DNA of 64,000 bases from Nocardioides faecalis. Its GTDB lineage: Bacteria > Actinomycetota > Actinomycetes > Propionibacteriales > Nocardioidaceae. A program made the position numbers and the translations under genes. The DNA is taken from NCBI RefSeq assembly GCF_018388425.1, contig NZ_CP074406.1, positions 3,720,001 to 3,784,000 on the forward strand. Reading direction: 5' to 3'. This document shows positions 51,626 through 60,529 of the stretch, piece by piece (the first letter of the stretch is position 1; every line of letters starts with the position of its first letter). Under the pieces are notes generated by a model. It had not been told where the DNA came from. It ran no database searches and worked only from the letters and a program-made list of their open reading frames with translations.

Positions 51626-51844
51626 CGCCACGCGCCGTACGGCCCCCCACCGACCCCCGGCGGCCCCCGGCGGCCCCCGGCGGCCCCAACGGCACCGGAG
51701 CGGATCGGCAGGTCCTGTGACGCCCCCGCAGCGGGCCCACTAGGTTGGGACCGCGACATCGCGTGCGGGGGCCCGGCGTTGCACACCGCGGCAGGTGCAG
51801 CGCGCCCTGCCCGGTGTCAGTGGCACCTGACAACTGGAGCGGAC

Positions 51845-53683
51845 ATGGGGACAGCGTTGCGGCGCACCGAGCCTTCGCGACCCCGCGGGCTGCGCCGGCT
51901 CGTCGGCCGCGCCAACCTGCCCGGGCTGGTGTCCGGGCTGCTCTCCCTGGCGTTGGTCGTGGGGCTGCTGATGTTCCTGACCCAGCAGCTGCAGCCACAG
52001 CTCGCCGAGCTACGGCAGGCGCAGCGCACGATCCGCGACGCCCACGACGCGATGCTCGACCAGGAGACCGGCGTGCGCGGCTACCTCGCCAGCGGCGAGG
52101 AGGAGTTCCTCGAGCCCTACTGGACGGGCGCCGCCGAGCTGGTCGTGCACGAGCAGCGGCTCTCCGCGGCGCTCAGCGGCCAGCCCGAGCTGATCGGACT
52201 CGCCATCGCCACGATCACCGCCCAGCAGGCGTGGCAGAAGCAGTGGGCGGTGCCCGCCGCCAGCGGCGACTGGGAGTCCGTGGCAGACACCGACGACGAC
52301 GGGGTGGTCACCGCCCGCGAGACGGCGGTCTACCTGCAAGCCGGCAAGAACCTGTTCGACCCCTACCGGCAGCGCGACCAGGCGCTGCAGGCCGCGGTGC
52401 GCGCCGAGATCGAGACCACCGAGAGCAAGATCGCGCGCACCCTCGGCTTCTGCGGCATCACGCTGGTCCTGCTCGCCCTCGCCTCCATCGTGCTCACGGT
52501 GCGCGCCCAGCAGCGGCTCCGGCGGCTCGTCGTGGCGCCGCTGCTGCAGGTCACCGAGCGGGTGGACCGGGTACGCCGCGGCGACTTCACCGGTGAGCCA
52601 GCGCCCGCGCCCGGTGTGATCGAGATCGGTGCGCTGGCCAGCGGCGTCGACGAGATGACCCATGCCATCGTGCAGCGCCAGGACGCCGCCGTACGGCGCA
52701 CCGAGGAGCTGCGGGCCCACGGCCGGCGCCTGCAGCGGGTGCTGGACCTCAGCCGGGACCTGACCGAGTCGCTGAGCCTGCGCTACACCACCCAGCGGCT
52801 GATCTCCGCCGTCTGCGAGCTGGCGAACGCCACCCGGGTGGAGCTGTGGCTGCAGGACTCCCACGCCAAGGAGCTCGTGCTGTACCTGAGCTCGGCACCG
52901 GCCGCCGCGCGGGCCGCCGCGCGGCCCCCCACGCAGGTCGTCGACGTCGGCGTCGGCGCGGTGGGACGCGCCGCCCGCTACGGCCGGGCGCTGCCGCTGG
53001 ACGAGCGGCTCAGCGTGGTCGACGAGACCACCACGGGTGTCGCGGTGCCGATGGTGGTCGGGGCCCGGGTGGTGGCCGTGGTCGAGATCGAGAACGAGCA
53101 GGGCGAGCCGCTCGACCTCAGCCTGCTCGACGGCCTGCTGCTGCAGGGCGCCTCCGCGATCCAGGCCGCCCAGCTGCACGCCGAGGTCGAGGAGATGTCG
53201 CACAAGGACGCCCTGACCGGCCTGGCGAACCGGCGCCAGTTCGACGCCGACCTGCTCGCCGAGGTGGAGCGGGCGCACCGCTACGACCGCCCGCTGGCGC
53301 TGGTGATGATCGACCTGGACCACTTCAAGAAGATCAACGACGTCTACGGCCACCAGCGCGGCGACGAGGTTCTGCAGGACGTGGCCGGGCTGCTCAGCGC
53401 CGACCTGCGCGAGATCGACGTCTGCTACCGCTACGGCGGCGAGGAGCTGTGCGTGCTGCTGCCGGAGAGCACCGCGGAGATGGCGGCGGCGGCCGCCGAG
53501 CGGATCCGGGCCCGGGTCGAGGCGAGCTTCGCGTGGGCCTCCGCCCCGCCGGTCACCCTGTCGGCGGGCGTGGCCGCGCTGCGGCCCGGCGCGGAGCCCG
53601 CGGCGCTCGTCGGCGCTGCGGACCAGGCCCTGTACGCCGCCAAGCACGCCGGCCGGAACCGGGTCGAGGTCGCGCCGGACTGA
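51845..53683 (+). CDS. Diguanylate cyclase with CHASE3-like sensor, HAMP, GAF and GGDEF domains
   Basis: 612 residues. Two membrane helices (about 26-46 and 202-220) flank an extracytoplasmic helical CHASE3-like domain (50-200). A HAMP (about 221-275), coiled linker, GAF (about 300-430) and GGDEF domain (about 440-605) follow. The active site reads YGGEEL near 530, a functional GGDEF variant, and DLDHFKKINDVYGHQRGDE is intact, so it should make cyclic di-GMP. No I-site RxxD was clear five residues before it. The sensor domain contains a canonical EF-hand loop, Asp148 to Glu159 (DTDDDGVVTARE). GGAG lies 4 nt before ATG 51845. Confidence 0.92.
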   Translation: MGTALRRTEPSRPRGLRRLVGRANLPGLVSGLLSLALVVGLLMFLTQQLQPQLAELRQAQRTIRDAHDAMLDQETGVRGYLASGEEEFLEPYWTGAAELVVHEQRLSAALSGQPELIGLAIATITAQQAWQKQWAVPAASGDWESVADTDDDGVVTARETAVYLQAGKNLFDPYRQRDQALQAAVRAEIETTESKIARTLGFCGITLVLLALASIVLTVRAQQRLRRLVVAPLLQVTERVDRVRRGDFTGEPAPAPGVIEIGALASGVDEMTHAIVQRQDAAVRRTEELRAHGRRLQRVLDLSRDLTESLSLRYTTQRLISAVCELANATRVELWLQDSHAKELVLYLSSAPAAARAAARPPTQVVDVGVGAVGRAARYGRALPLDERLSVVDETTTGVAVPMVVGARVVAVVEIENEQGEPLDLSLLDGLLLQGASAIQAAQLHAEVEEMSHKDALTGLANRRQFDADLLAEVERAHRYDRPLALVMIDLDHFKKINDVYGHQRGDEVLQDVAGLLSADLREIDVCYRYGGEELCVLLPESTAEMAAAAAERIRARVEASFAWASAPPVTLSAGVAALRPGAEPAALVGAADQALYAAKHAGRNRVEVAPD

Positions 53684-53774
53684 CGGTCGGCTCCGTGCCT
53701 GTCCCCCCAGGGACCGGGCGCCGCGGCTCGTGGCCCCGACGCCCGGGTCCGTTCGCCGGAGCGCGGGCGTGGTG

Positions 53775-55244
53775 TCAGTGCATGACGACCATGTCGCTGG
53801 CGGGGGCGAGGTCCTCGCGTGAGCCGCGGATCAGGACACCGCAGATGACGGCGCCGATCAACAGGATGACGCCGGCGGCGACGAAGGTGATGCTGTAGCC
53901 GTCGGTGAACGCGGTCATCATGTCCGCGCCCTCGGCGAGCGAGTCCTCGAGGCGACCGGCGTACAGCGCGGTGAAGATCGCGATGCCGATGGAGCCGCCG
54001 ATGTTGAGCGAGGCGCTGGCCAGGGCGGAGGCGACGCCGGCGTCGTGCGGGTCGACGCCGGCCAGGGCCAGGTTCTGCATCGGCACGAAGATGAGCGACA
54101 GGCCGAGGCCGAGCAGCACCAGCCCGGGCAGGATCTGGCTCCAGTAGCTGCCGTCCGGGGTGATCCGGCTGAGGTAGAACATGCCGGAGGCGCCGAGGAC
54201 CGGGCCGAGCACGAGGACCACGCGCGGGCCGAGGCCGGCGAGCATCTTGGTGGAGACCGGCGCGGTCGCCATGATCACCGCGGTCATCGCGATGTTGGCG
54301 ACGCCGGCCATCACCGGGCTCATCCCCAAGACGATCTGGAAGTGGAACGTCAGGTAGAGCATCGCGCCCATCATCACGGCGCCCACGACGGCCTGGATGC
54401 TGAAGGCGGCGGCCCGGACCGGGTGGAGGACGACCCGCAGCGGCAGCAGCGGGTTGCCGATCCTGGTCTGGGAGAGGACGAAGACGGCCAGGAGCACCAC
54501 ACCGGCGGCCAGGAAGCCGATCGTGTCGGTCTCGCCCCAGCCGTGCTCGGCACGGGCGAAGCCGTAGACCAGCGAGGCCAGTGCCAAGGTGACGGTGACG
54601 GTGCCGAAGATGTCGTAGCGGTTGCGGCCCTCGGCACGAGCCTCGACGAGGAGCTTCCAGCCGCCGAGCAGACCGATCGCGACGAAGAAGATGTTGACCA
54701 GCAGGCACCAGCGCCAGTCGGCGTACTGGGTGAGGATCCCACCGAGCAGCAGGCCGAAGGCAGCACCGGTGCCTGCGATGATGCCGAAGACCGCGAACGC
54801 GATGTCGCGCTCCTTGCCGCGAGCGAAGAGCACGGTCAGCATCGCCAGCGCGGCGGGGGCGAGCATCGCGGCGAAGGCGCCCTGCACGGCGCGGGCGGCG
54901 ATCAGCTCGCCGCCGGACTGTGCCAGGCCGCCCCACACCGAGGCGGCGCCGAAGCCGACCATGCCGACCATGAAGGTGCGCTTGCGGCCCCAGTAGTCGG
55001 CGATCCGGCCACCGAGCAGCAGCAGCGCCCCGAAGGCCAGGGCGTAGGCCGTGATCACCCACTGCCGCTGGCTGTCGGCCATGCCCAGGTCGGCCTGTGC
55101 GGCGGGCAGGGCGATCGCGACGATCGTGGAGTCCAGGACGACGACCAGGTTGGTCAGGCCGAGGACGGCGAGCGCCCACCACCGGCGCGGGTCGGGTTGC
55201 TCGAGCCCCGTGGGCGGCGTGACGTGGGATGCGGGTGCGGACAT
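53775..55244 (-). CDS. MFS transporter, DHA2 (EmrB/QacA) family
   Basis: 489 residues and 14 predicted helices. DHA2 motifs are present: LDSTIVAIALPAAQADLG, LGGRIADYWGRKRTFMVG and motif C-like GTGAAFGLLLGG near helix 5. This family exports cationic drugs and antiseptics; substrate unknown. ATG 55244 has GGAGGT 7 nt upstream, and that site is paired in a 9-bp hairpin at 55250-55288. A TetR gene lies 286 bp upstream on the same strand and may repress it. Confidence 0.92.
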   Translation of the reverse strand: MSAPASHVTPPTGLEQPDPRRWWALAVLGLTNLVVVLDSTIVAIALPAAQADLGMADSQRQWVITAYALAFGALLLLGGRIADYWGRKRTFMVGMVGFGAASVWGGLAQSGGELIAARAVQGAFAAMLAPAALAMLTVLFARGKERDIAFAVFGIIAGTGAAFGLLLGGILTQYADWRWCLLVNIFFVAIGLLGGWKLLVEARAEGRNRYDIFGTVTVTLALASLVYGFARAEHGWGETDTIGFLAAGVVLLAVFVLSQTRIGNPLLPLRVVLHPVRAAAFSIQAVVGAVMMGAMLYLTFHFQIVLGMSPVMAGVANIAMTAVIMATAPVSTKMLAGLGPRVVLVLGPVLGASGMFYLSRITPDGSYWSQILPGLVLLGLGLSLIFVPMQNLALAGVDPHDAGVASALASASLNIGGSIGIAIFTALYAGRLEDSLAEGADMMTAFTDGYSITFVAAGVILLIGAVICGVLIRGSREDLAPASDMVVMH

Positions 55245-55249
55245 GCAGG

Positions 55250-55288
55250 AACCTCCAGGTCTCCTGTCGAACTGGGACGCTGGAGGTT
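55250..55288 (-). promoter_or_regulatory. Hairpin sequestering the ribosome-binding site of the DHA2 gene
   Basis: On the minus strand AACCTCCAG pairs with CTGGAGGTT (9 bp, perfect) around a 21-nt loop. The 3' arm is the GGAGGT ribosome site of the gene starting at 55244, so folding would hide it. Confidence 0.55.
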
Positions 55289-55463
55289 TCGAGCCTCGGA
55301 CCGGCGGCACCGAGGCGCACCGACCACCCCTTCGCGACGGCGAGGGCAGGTGCCGGAGCCTACCGCCGGGGCCCGTCGTACGACGGTTCCCACGACGGTG
55401 ACGTCCGCCACCTCGGTCGGCCTGTGCGGCGCTGGCTGCGTCCAGCCTGAGGGCTACGGCCGG

Positions 55464-55529
55464 GTCCGCTTCCCAAGCGAATTCGTCGAGGTTTCCCGGA
55501 ATTGCGACAAATCCGCTTGGGAGGCGGAG
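55464..55529 (-). repeat. 66-nt palindromic element, copy B
   Basis: Same length and order as 43141-43206 when read on the minus strand. Arms pair at 21 of 25 positions; the 16-nt centre is only half conserved between copies. It begins 1 nt after the stop of the TetR gene at 55531. Confidence 0.8.
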
Positions 55530-55530
55530 G

Positions 55531-56160
55531 TCAGAGCGTTACGGGCGGGGCGGAGAGCAGTGGAGCGAGCAGGGTGCGGGCCAGGCCGCGGACCTGCGCC
55601 TCGTCGCGCAGGTCGAACACGACGCTGGGCGCGGCGAGGTAGCCGAGGGTGACGTGCAGGAAGACGTCGGCCAGCTGAGCGGGGTCGGCGCCGGGACCGC
55701 GGGCCAGCACCGTGGTCACCTGGGCGTGCGTACGACGCAGCAGGGTCGGGTCCTCGGAGAGCCAGCGGACCAGCACCGCGCGGCTGGCCGGGTCGCGGAA
55801 GATGACGTGCTCGGTGGCGAGCTTCATCGCCTCCGTGAAGCCCTCGACGACCTGCTCGGTGGGGTCGGTGACGGTGAGGAACACCTCGGCGAGGCGGTCC
55901 AGCAGCGCGTAGAGCTCGCGCGCGAGCGCGGCCTGGAACAGCGCGTCCTTGCCGCCGAAACGGCGGAAGAGGGTGGCGCGGTTGATCCCGGAGGCGCGGG
56001 CCACGTCGTCCATCGTGGCGACCTCGGGACCGAGCTCGCCGAGCACCTGCACGCAGGCGTCGAGGATCCGCTCATCCGTCTGCGACGCCGGCGTCGGGGG
56101 GTCCCGCCGCTCGCCGATCACCTCCAGCAGGCGCGCGAGCGACGGTCCGGGCTTGGGCAT
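55531..56160 (-). CDS. TetR family transcriptional regulator
   Basis: 209 residues from ATG 56160 (ATG 56175, five codons earlier, also possible). HTH at about 45-75 (VATMDDVARASGINRATLFRRFGGKDALF). The ligand domain ends in APPVTL. It lies between the DHA2 exporter gene and the divergent acyl-CoA ligase gene, either of which it could regulate; the TGCGAC/GTCGCA inverted repeat near 56177-56204 is in the shared region with the ligase. The 66-nt element begins right after the stop. Confidence 0.9.
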   Translation of the reverse strand: MPKPGPSLARLLEVIGERRDPPTPASQTDERILDACVQVLGELGPEVATMDDVARASGINRATLFRRFGGKDALFQAALARELYALLDRLAEVFLTVTDPTEQVVEGFTEAMKLATEHVIFRDPASRAVLVRWLSEDPTLLRRTHAQVTTVLARGPGADPAQLADVFLHVTLGYLAAPSVVFDLRDEAQVRGLARTLLAPLLSAPPVTL

Positions 56161-56176
56161 GTGCCATCTTGACATG

Positions 56177-56210
56177 TGCGACGGATTACACCGGAATAGT
56201 CGCATAAGGT
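56177..56210. promoter_or_regulatory. Candidate TetR operator and -10 of the acyl-CoA ligase gene
   Basis: TGCGAC (56177-56182) and GTCGCA (56199-56204) are inverted with 16 bp between. TAAGGT at 56205-56210 fits a -10 for the rightward gene, and the operator would overlap its promoter. The mRNA would have a leader of about 60 nt. Confidence 0.4.
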
Positions 56211-56278
56211 GATGACCGCCGCGTCTCTCGGACCCGCAACCCGGCGCCCCGCTCCAGCCCCGACCCCGAGGAGTTCCC

Positions 56279-58078
56279 GTGACCGCCACCCCCCGGACCC
56301 TGTGCGAGGCCTTCGCCCGCACCTGTGTCGCCCACCCGGACAAGGTCGCGCTGCGCGACCACGCCGGACGGTTGGCCCTCACCTGGCGCGAGTACGCCGA
56401 GCAGGTCCAGGCGCTGGCCACGGGCCTGTCCGGCCTCGGCGTACGACGCGGGGACACCGTCGCGCTGATGATGGGCAACCGTCCCGAGTTCCACCTCGTC
56501 GACACCGCGGTCCTGCACCTGGGCGCGATCCCGTTCTCGGTCTACAACACCCTGGCCGCCGACCAGGTCACCTACGTGTTCTCCAACGCGGAGAACACCG
56601 TGGTCATCTGCGAGCCGGAGTACCTGGACAAGATCCGCACCGCCGACACCACCGGCCAGGTCAAGCACATCGTGTGCCTGGAGCCCACCGACCCGGCCGC
56701 CGTCGCGGACGTCGACCGCAGCGGCACCCTCACCCTGGCCGAGCTCGCCGCCACCCCGGACCCCGACTTCGACTTCGAGGCCAGCTGGCGCGCCGTCGAG
56801 CCGAGCGACCTGGCCACGATCATCTACACCTCCGGCACCACCGGCCCGCCGAAGGGCGTGGAGAGCACCCACGCGAACGTGATCGCGGAGTTCTCGGCCC
56901 TCGACGCCTACCTCGCGACCGGGCCGGAGGACGTGATCATCTCCTACCTGCCCGACGCGCACATCGCCAACCGCGGCGCCTGCCACTACAACAGCCTGAT
57001 CCGCGGCATCGAGATCGTCACCGTGGACAACCCGAAGGCGCTGATCACCGCGCTGCCGGCGGTGCGGCCCACGGTGCACATCGCGGTCCCGGCGATCTGG
57101 TACAAGGTCAAGGCCGGGCTGGAGAACACCCTCGCCGCGGAGACCGGTCTCAAGGCGAAGCTCGCCCAGTGGGCGGTGGCCACCGGCGGCAAGGTCGCCC
57201 AGGCGCGGACCACCGGCCAGCCCGTCTCACCGCTGCTGCGGGTCCAGCACGTGGTGGCCGACAAGCTGGTGCTGAGCAAGGTCCGCGCCAAGGTCGGCCT
57301 CGACCGGATGCGGATCGCGGTCACCGGCGCCGCACCGATCTCGCCGGACGCGCTCGCCTTCATCATGGGCCTCGGCCTCGAGGTCTGCGAGATGTGGGGC
57401 ATGTCGGAGACCAGCGGTGCGGTCACCGTGAACCCGCCGGGCAAGGTCAAGCTCGGCACCGTGGGCACCGTGCTGCCCGGCGGCACCGAGATCAAGCGGG
57501 CCGCCGACGGCGAGCTGCTGGTCCGCGGCCCGCTGGTCATGAAGGGCTACCGCGACGAGCCGGAGAAGACCGCCGAGGCGATCGACGCCGACGGCTGGCT
57601 GCACACCGGCGACATCGCCACGATCGACGCCGAGGGCTACGTCAAGATCGTGGACCGCAAGAAGGAGATCATCATCAACGCGGCCGGCAAGAACATGTCG
57701 CCGTCCAACATCGAGGGCGCGATCAAGGTCGCCTGCCCGCTGGTCCTCACCGCGGTCGCGATCGGCGACGACAAGCCGTACGTCAGCGCGCTGCTCACTC
57801 TCGACCCCGACGCCTGCGCCGCCTACGCCGCCGCCCACGGTCTGCCCGACGGCTCGGTCGCGGCGCTGGCCGCGGATCCCAGCGTGCAGAAGCTGCTGGA
57901 GGCCGGCATCGCCCAGGCCAACGCCAAGCTGGCCCGGGTCGAGCAGGTCAAGAAGTTCAAGGTGCTCGCCGACGTCTGGGAGCCCGGCGGCGGCGAGCTC
58001 ACCCCCACGATGAAGCTGAAGCGCCGCCCGATCGCGGACAAGTACGCCGAAGCGATCGAGGAGCTCTACCGCAAGTGA
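56279..58078 (+). CDS. Long-chain fatty acyl-CoA ligase (AMP-forming)
   Basis: 599 residues of the FadD15-like branch of the ANL superfamily. The AMP motif IIYTSGTTGPPKGVESTH is at about 181-198 (given as YTSGTTGPPKG), followed by the adenine region TGAAPISPDAL, EMWGMSET, LHTGDIATIDAEGYVKIVDRKK and the catalytic Lys near the C-terminus in TPTMKLKRR. It activates fatty acids to acyl-CoA in the cytoplasm. GAGGAG lies upstream of GTG 56279. A TetR gene is divergent and may respond to acyl-CoA. Confidence 0.93.
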   Translation: MTATPRTLCEAFARTCVAHPDKVALRDHAGRLALTWREYAEQVQALATGLSGLGVRRGDTVALMMGNRPEFHLVDTAVLHLGAIPFSVYNTLAADQVTYVFSNAENTVVICEPEYLDKIRTADTTGQVKHIVCLEPTDPAAVADVDRSGTLTLAELAATPDPDFDFEASWRAVEPSDLATIIYTSGTTGPPKGVESTHANVIAEFSALDAYLATGPEDVIISYLPDAHIANRGACHYNSLIRGIEIVTVDNPKALITALPAVRPTVHIAVPAIWYKVKAGLENTLAAETGLKAKLAQWAVATGGKVAQARTTGQPVSPLLRVQHVVADKLVLSKVRAKVGLDRMRIAVTGAAPISPDALAFIMGLGLEVCEMWGMSETSGAVTVNPPGKVKLGTVGTVLPGGTEIKRAADGELLVRGPLVMKGYRDEPEKTAEAIDADGWLHTGDIATIDAEGYVKIVDRKKEIIINAAGKNMSPSNIEGAIKVACPLVLTAVAIGDDKPYVSALLTLDPDACAAYAAAHGLPDGSVAALAADPSVQKLLEAGIAQANAKLARVEQVKKFKVLADVWEPGGGELTPTMKLKRRPIADKYAEAIEELYRK

Positions 58079-58083
58079 GCACC

Positions 58084-58168
58084 GTGCCCGGCGCCGCGGC
58101 GGTCCTGCCGCGCGCCGGGCACCGTCGTACCCCGGCACCGGCCTGAGGAGGGAGCAGGCCGGTGCCGG
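58084..58168. terminator. Two tandem hairpins after the acyl-CoA ligase gene
   Basis: Hairpin 1, 58084-58122: 11-bp arms GTGCCCGGCGC/GCGCCGGGCAC. Hairpin 2, 58132-58168: perfect 14-bp arms CCGGCACCGGCCTG/CAGGCCGGTGCCGG with a 9-nt loop. Neither has a U-tract. Confidence 0.65.
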
Positions 58169-58235
58169 CCACTCCCGGCGATCGGCCCGGGGATCCGGGC
58201 GCGCGACCGCGGCACCCGGGTGGCAGGCTGGAGCC

Positions 58236-58910
58236 ATGCACGAGCACGCCGCCGCCGCCTCCGTCGACGACCCCGAGTCGCAGGCACGCGGCGAGGCGCT
58301 CGCCGCCTGGCTGGAGGGCCTCGGCCTGGCCGAGCACCTCGGTGAGGCCGGGCTGCCGACCTTCGAGCGCGACGCCGCGGGCGTCGTACGGTGGCGCGAC
58401 CCGGCCACCGGCCAGCCGATGAGCGCCGAGCAGCTGGCCGCCCTGGACCACCTGCTGCACGCCGAGGGCGAGGACCCGCAGCACGCGGTGCCGCTGGCGC
58501 TGGTGCAGCTGCGCCGGCAGGCGCAGGTGCGCGCCGCGCTGCTGACCCAGCCCTGCCTCGACTACGCCGGGCTCGCCGCGATCCGTGGCGCCAGCGAGAA
58601 CGCGACCCGGTTCGCGGTGCACAAGGCCGCCCAGCGCGGCGGCCTGCTGCTGGTTCCGCACGACGGCGCCACCTTGATCCCCGCCTTCCAGCTCACCGAC
58701 GACGGCGAGCTGCGACCCGAGCTGGGCCCGTTGCTCGAGCCGCTGCTGAGCGCGCGGATGGACCCCTGGCGGGTGTGGGCCTGGCTCACTCAGCCGGCCG
58801 GGCTGCTCGGCGGCGCGGTGCCGCACGAGGCCGTCCGCGACCCCGAGGAGGCGCCGCTCGTGCGCCACGCCGCGGTCCGGCTCGCCGAGCGGGTCACCGC
58901 CGAGGCCTGA
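58236..58910 (+). CDS. Orphan MbcA/ParS/Xre-type antitoxin-like protein
   Basis: 224 residues. The C-terminal third carries the features of the Xre/MbcA/ParS toxin-binding domain: LIPAFQLTDDGELRPELGPLL, then DPWRVWAWLTQP and LLGGAVPHEAVRD. A central RGASENATRFAVHKAAQRGG may be a degenerate helix-turn-helix. In known modules this protein pairs with an adjacent RES-domain toxin; none is encoded here (neighbours are the acyl-CoA ligase and an amino-acid permease), so it may be an orphan or a housekeeping relative. ATG 58236; no strong ribosome site. Assignment rests on pattern alone. Confidence 0.6.
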   Translation: MHEHAAAASVDDPESQARGEALAAWLEGLGLAEHLGEAGLPTFERDAAGVVRWRDPATGQPMSAEQLAALDHLLHAEGEDPQHAVPLALVQLRRQAQVRAALLTQPCLDYAGLAAIRGASENATRFAVHKAAQRGGLLLVPHDGATLIPAFQLTDDGELRPELGPLLEPLLSARMDPWRVWAWLTQPAGLLGGAVPHEAVRDPEEAPLVRHAAVRLAERVTAEA

Positions 58911-58923
58911 CCCTCCGGTCCGG

Positions 58924-58967
58924 GCGACCAGGGGGCGACCAGGGGGCGACCAGGGGGCGACCAGGTG
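58924..58967. repeat. 11-bp tandem repeat GCGACCAGGGG
   Basis: Four units (the last one GCGACCAGGTG), 14 bp after the stop of the orphan antitoxin-like gene and upstream of the permease promoter. Confidence 0.85.
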
Positions 58968-59058
58968 CGGCTGAGCACACGCGCCGCGACGCGCACCTTA
59001 TGGAAACCTGAGGATGGGGAACCTCCCGGGAGCAGATCCCACGAACCCCGGAGGCCCG

Positions 59059-60528
59059 ATGAGTGACGCCACGACCGATCGTGCCGACGGGGACGTCGAG
59101 CTGAACCGCAGCATCACCGGCCGGCTGCTGTTCTTCTACGTGCTCGGCGACGTGCTGGGCTCAGGCATCTACGTGCTCATCGGGACGGTGGCCGGCGAGG
59201 TCGGCGGGGCGTTCTGGATCGCCTTCGCCGTCGGCGTCTCGGTCGCCGCGATCACCGGCCTGGCCTACGCCGAGCTGGCCACCAAGTACCCCAAGGCCGC
59301 CGGCGCCGCGCTCTACCTCTACAAGGCGTTCGGCAACCGGCCGCTGGCCTTCCTGGTCACCGTCTCGTTCCTCTCCGCCAGCTTCGCCGCCGCCGGCTCC
59401 CTGGCCGTGGGGTTCGCCAACTACTTCCTCGAGCTGTGGGACGTGCCGCCCGGGCTGCTCGTGGCGCTGTTGTTCCTGCTGATGCTGTCGATCATCAACT
59501 TCATCGGGATCACCGAGTCGGTGGTGATCAACATGCTGATGACCCTGGTGGAGATCTCCGGCCTGATCATCGTCACCGTCATCGGCATCTGGTACGTCGC
59601 CCAGGGCGACGCGGACTTCTCCCGGCTGGTGGAGTTCGAGACCTCCACGACCCCGATCTTCGCGATCGTCGGGGGCGTGGCGCTGGCGTTCTTCGCGATG
59701 ACCGGCTTCGAGAACGTCGCGAACGTGGCGGAGGAGACGATCGACCCGCAGCGCAACTTCCCCCGCGCGTTGATCGGCGGCATGATCGCGGCCGGGTTCA
59801 TCTACGTGCTGGTCGCGATGACCGCCTCGCTGGTGGTCGGCGCCAAGGACCTCGCCGGCTCCGACGCGGCGCTGCTGGAGGTGGTCAAGGCCGACATCAT
59901 CCCGATCCCGCTGGGGTTCATGACCACGCTGTTCGCCGTGATCGCCTGCATCGCGATCACCAACACCACGCTGGTCGCGGTGGTCACCCAGCCGCGGATC
60001 CTCTACGGGATGGCCCGCGAGGACGTCGTGCCCGGCGTCTTCGCCAAGCTGCACCCGAGCCGGCGCAGCCCGTGGGTCGGGTTGATCTTCTCCGCGCTCG
60101 TGGTGGCCACCCTGCTGGTCATCGGCACCCTGGTGGTCGAGGCCGGCGGCGGCATCGACCTGATCGCCCGGCTGGCGACCGTCACGGTGGTGCTGCTGCT
60201 GTTCATCTACTTCCTGGTGATCCTGGCCGCGCTGAAGCTCACCGGCCAGGACGAGAGCGAGCAGACCTTCACCGCACCGCGCCCGTTGCTCTACGTCGGC
60301 CTGCTGGGCAACGTGATGCTGCTGGTGTACGTCGTCGTGGACGACCCGACCTCGGTGATCTGGTGCGCGGGACTGTTGGCCGTCGGCGGCGTGCTGTTCC
60401 TCGTCGAGCAGGTCATCCGCAGCCGCCGGAGCGGGGCCGCCGGCCCGGCGACCGAGGCCTCGGACCAGCCCTCGAACCAGTCGGCCGAACCACCGGCCGA
60501 GCAGCCCCAGCCGACGGAGGAGCCCTGA
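59059..60528 (+). CDS. APC superfamily amino-acid permease
   Basis: 489 residues and about 12 helices. The opening GVLGSGIY-like motif here is DVLGSGIYVLIGTVAGEVGG, then AELATKYPKAAGAALYLYK in helix 3 and FFAMTGFENVANVAEE at helix 6, all APC (LeuT-fold) hallmarks. Substrate unknown. The C-terminal 45 residues are hydrophilic and rich in Glu, Pro and Gln. ATG 59059 follows GGAGG by 6 nt. It is 1 nt from the universal-stress-protein gene and shares its mRNA; such fusions and pairs often let the stress protein regulate the transporter. Confidence 0.9.
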   Translation: MSDATTDRADGDVELNRSITGRLLFFYVLGDVLGSGIYVLIGTVAGEVGGAFWIAFAVGVSVAAITGLAYAELATKYPKAAGAALYLYKAFGNRPLAFLVTVSFLSASFAAAGSLAVGFANYFLELWDVPPGLLVALLFLLMLSIINFIGITESVVINMLMTLVEISGLIIVTVIGIWYVAQGDADFSRLVEFETSTTPIFAIVGGVALAFFAMTGFENVANVAEETIDPQRNFPRALIGGMIAAGFIYVLVAMTASLVVGAKDLAGSDAALLEVVKADIIPIPLGFMTTLFAVIACIAITNTTLVAVVTQPRILYGMAREDVVPGVFAKLHPSRRSPWVGLIFSALVVATLLVIGTLVVEAGGGIDLIARLATVTVVLLLFIYFLVILAALKLTGQDESEQTFTAPRPLLYVGLLGNVMLLVYVVVDDPTSVIWCAGLLAVGGVLFLVEQVIRSRRSGAAGPATEASDQPSNQSAEPPAEQPQPTEEP

Positions 60529-60529
60529 G

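Noticed and set aside
58236..58910. Toxin-antitoxin module
   Set aside because: Only the antitoxin-like half is seen; both neighbours are intact metabolic genes.
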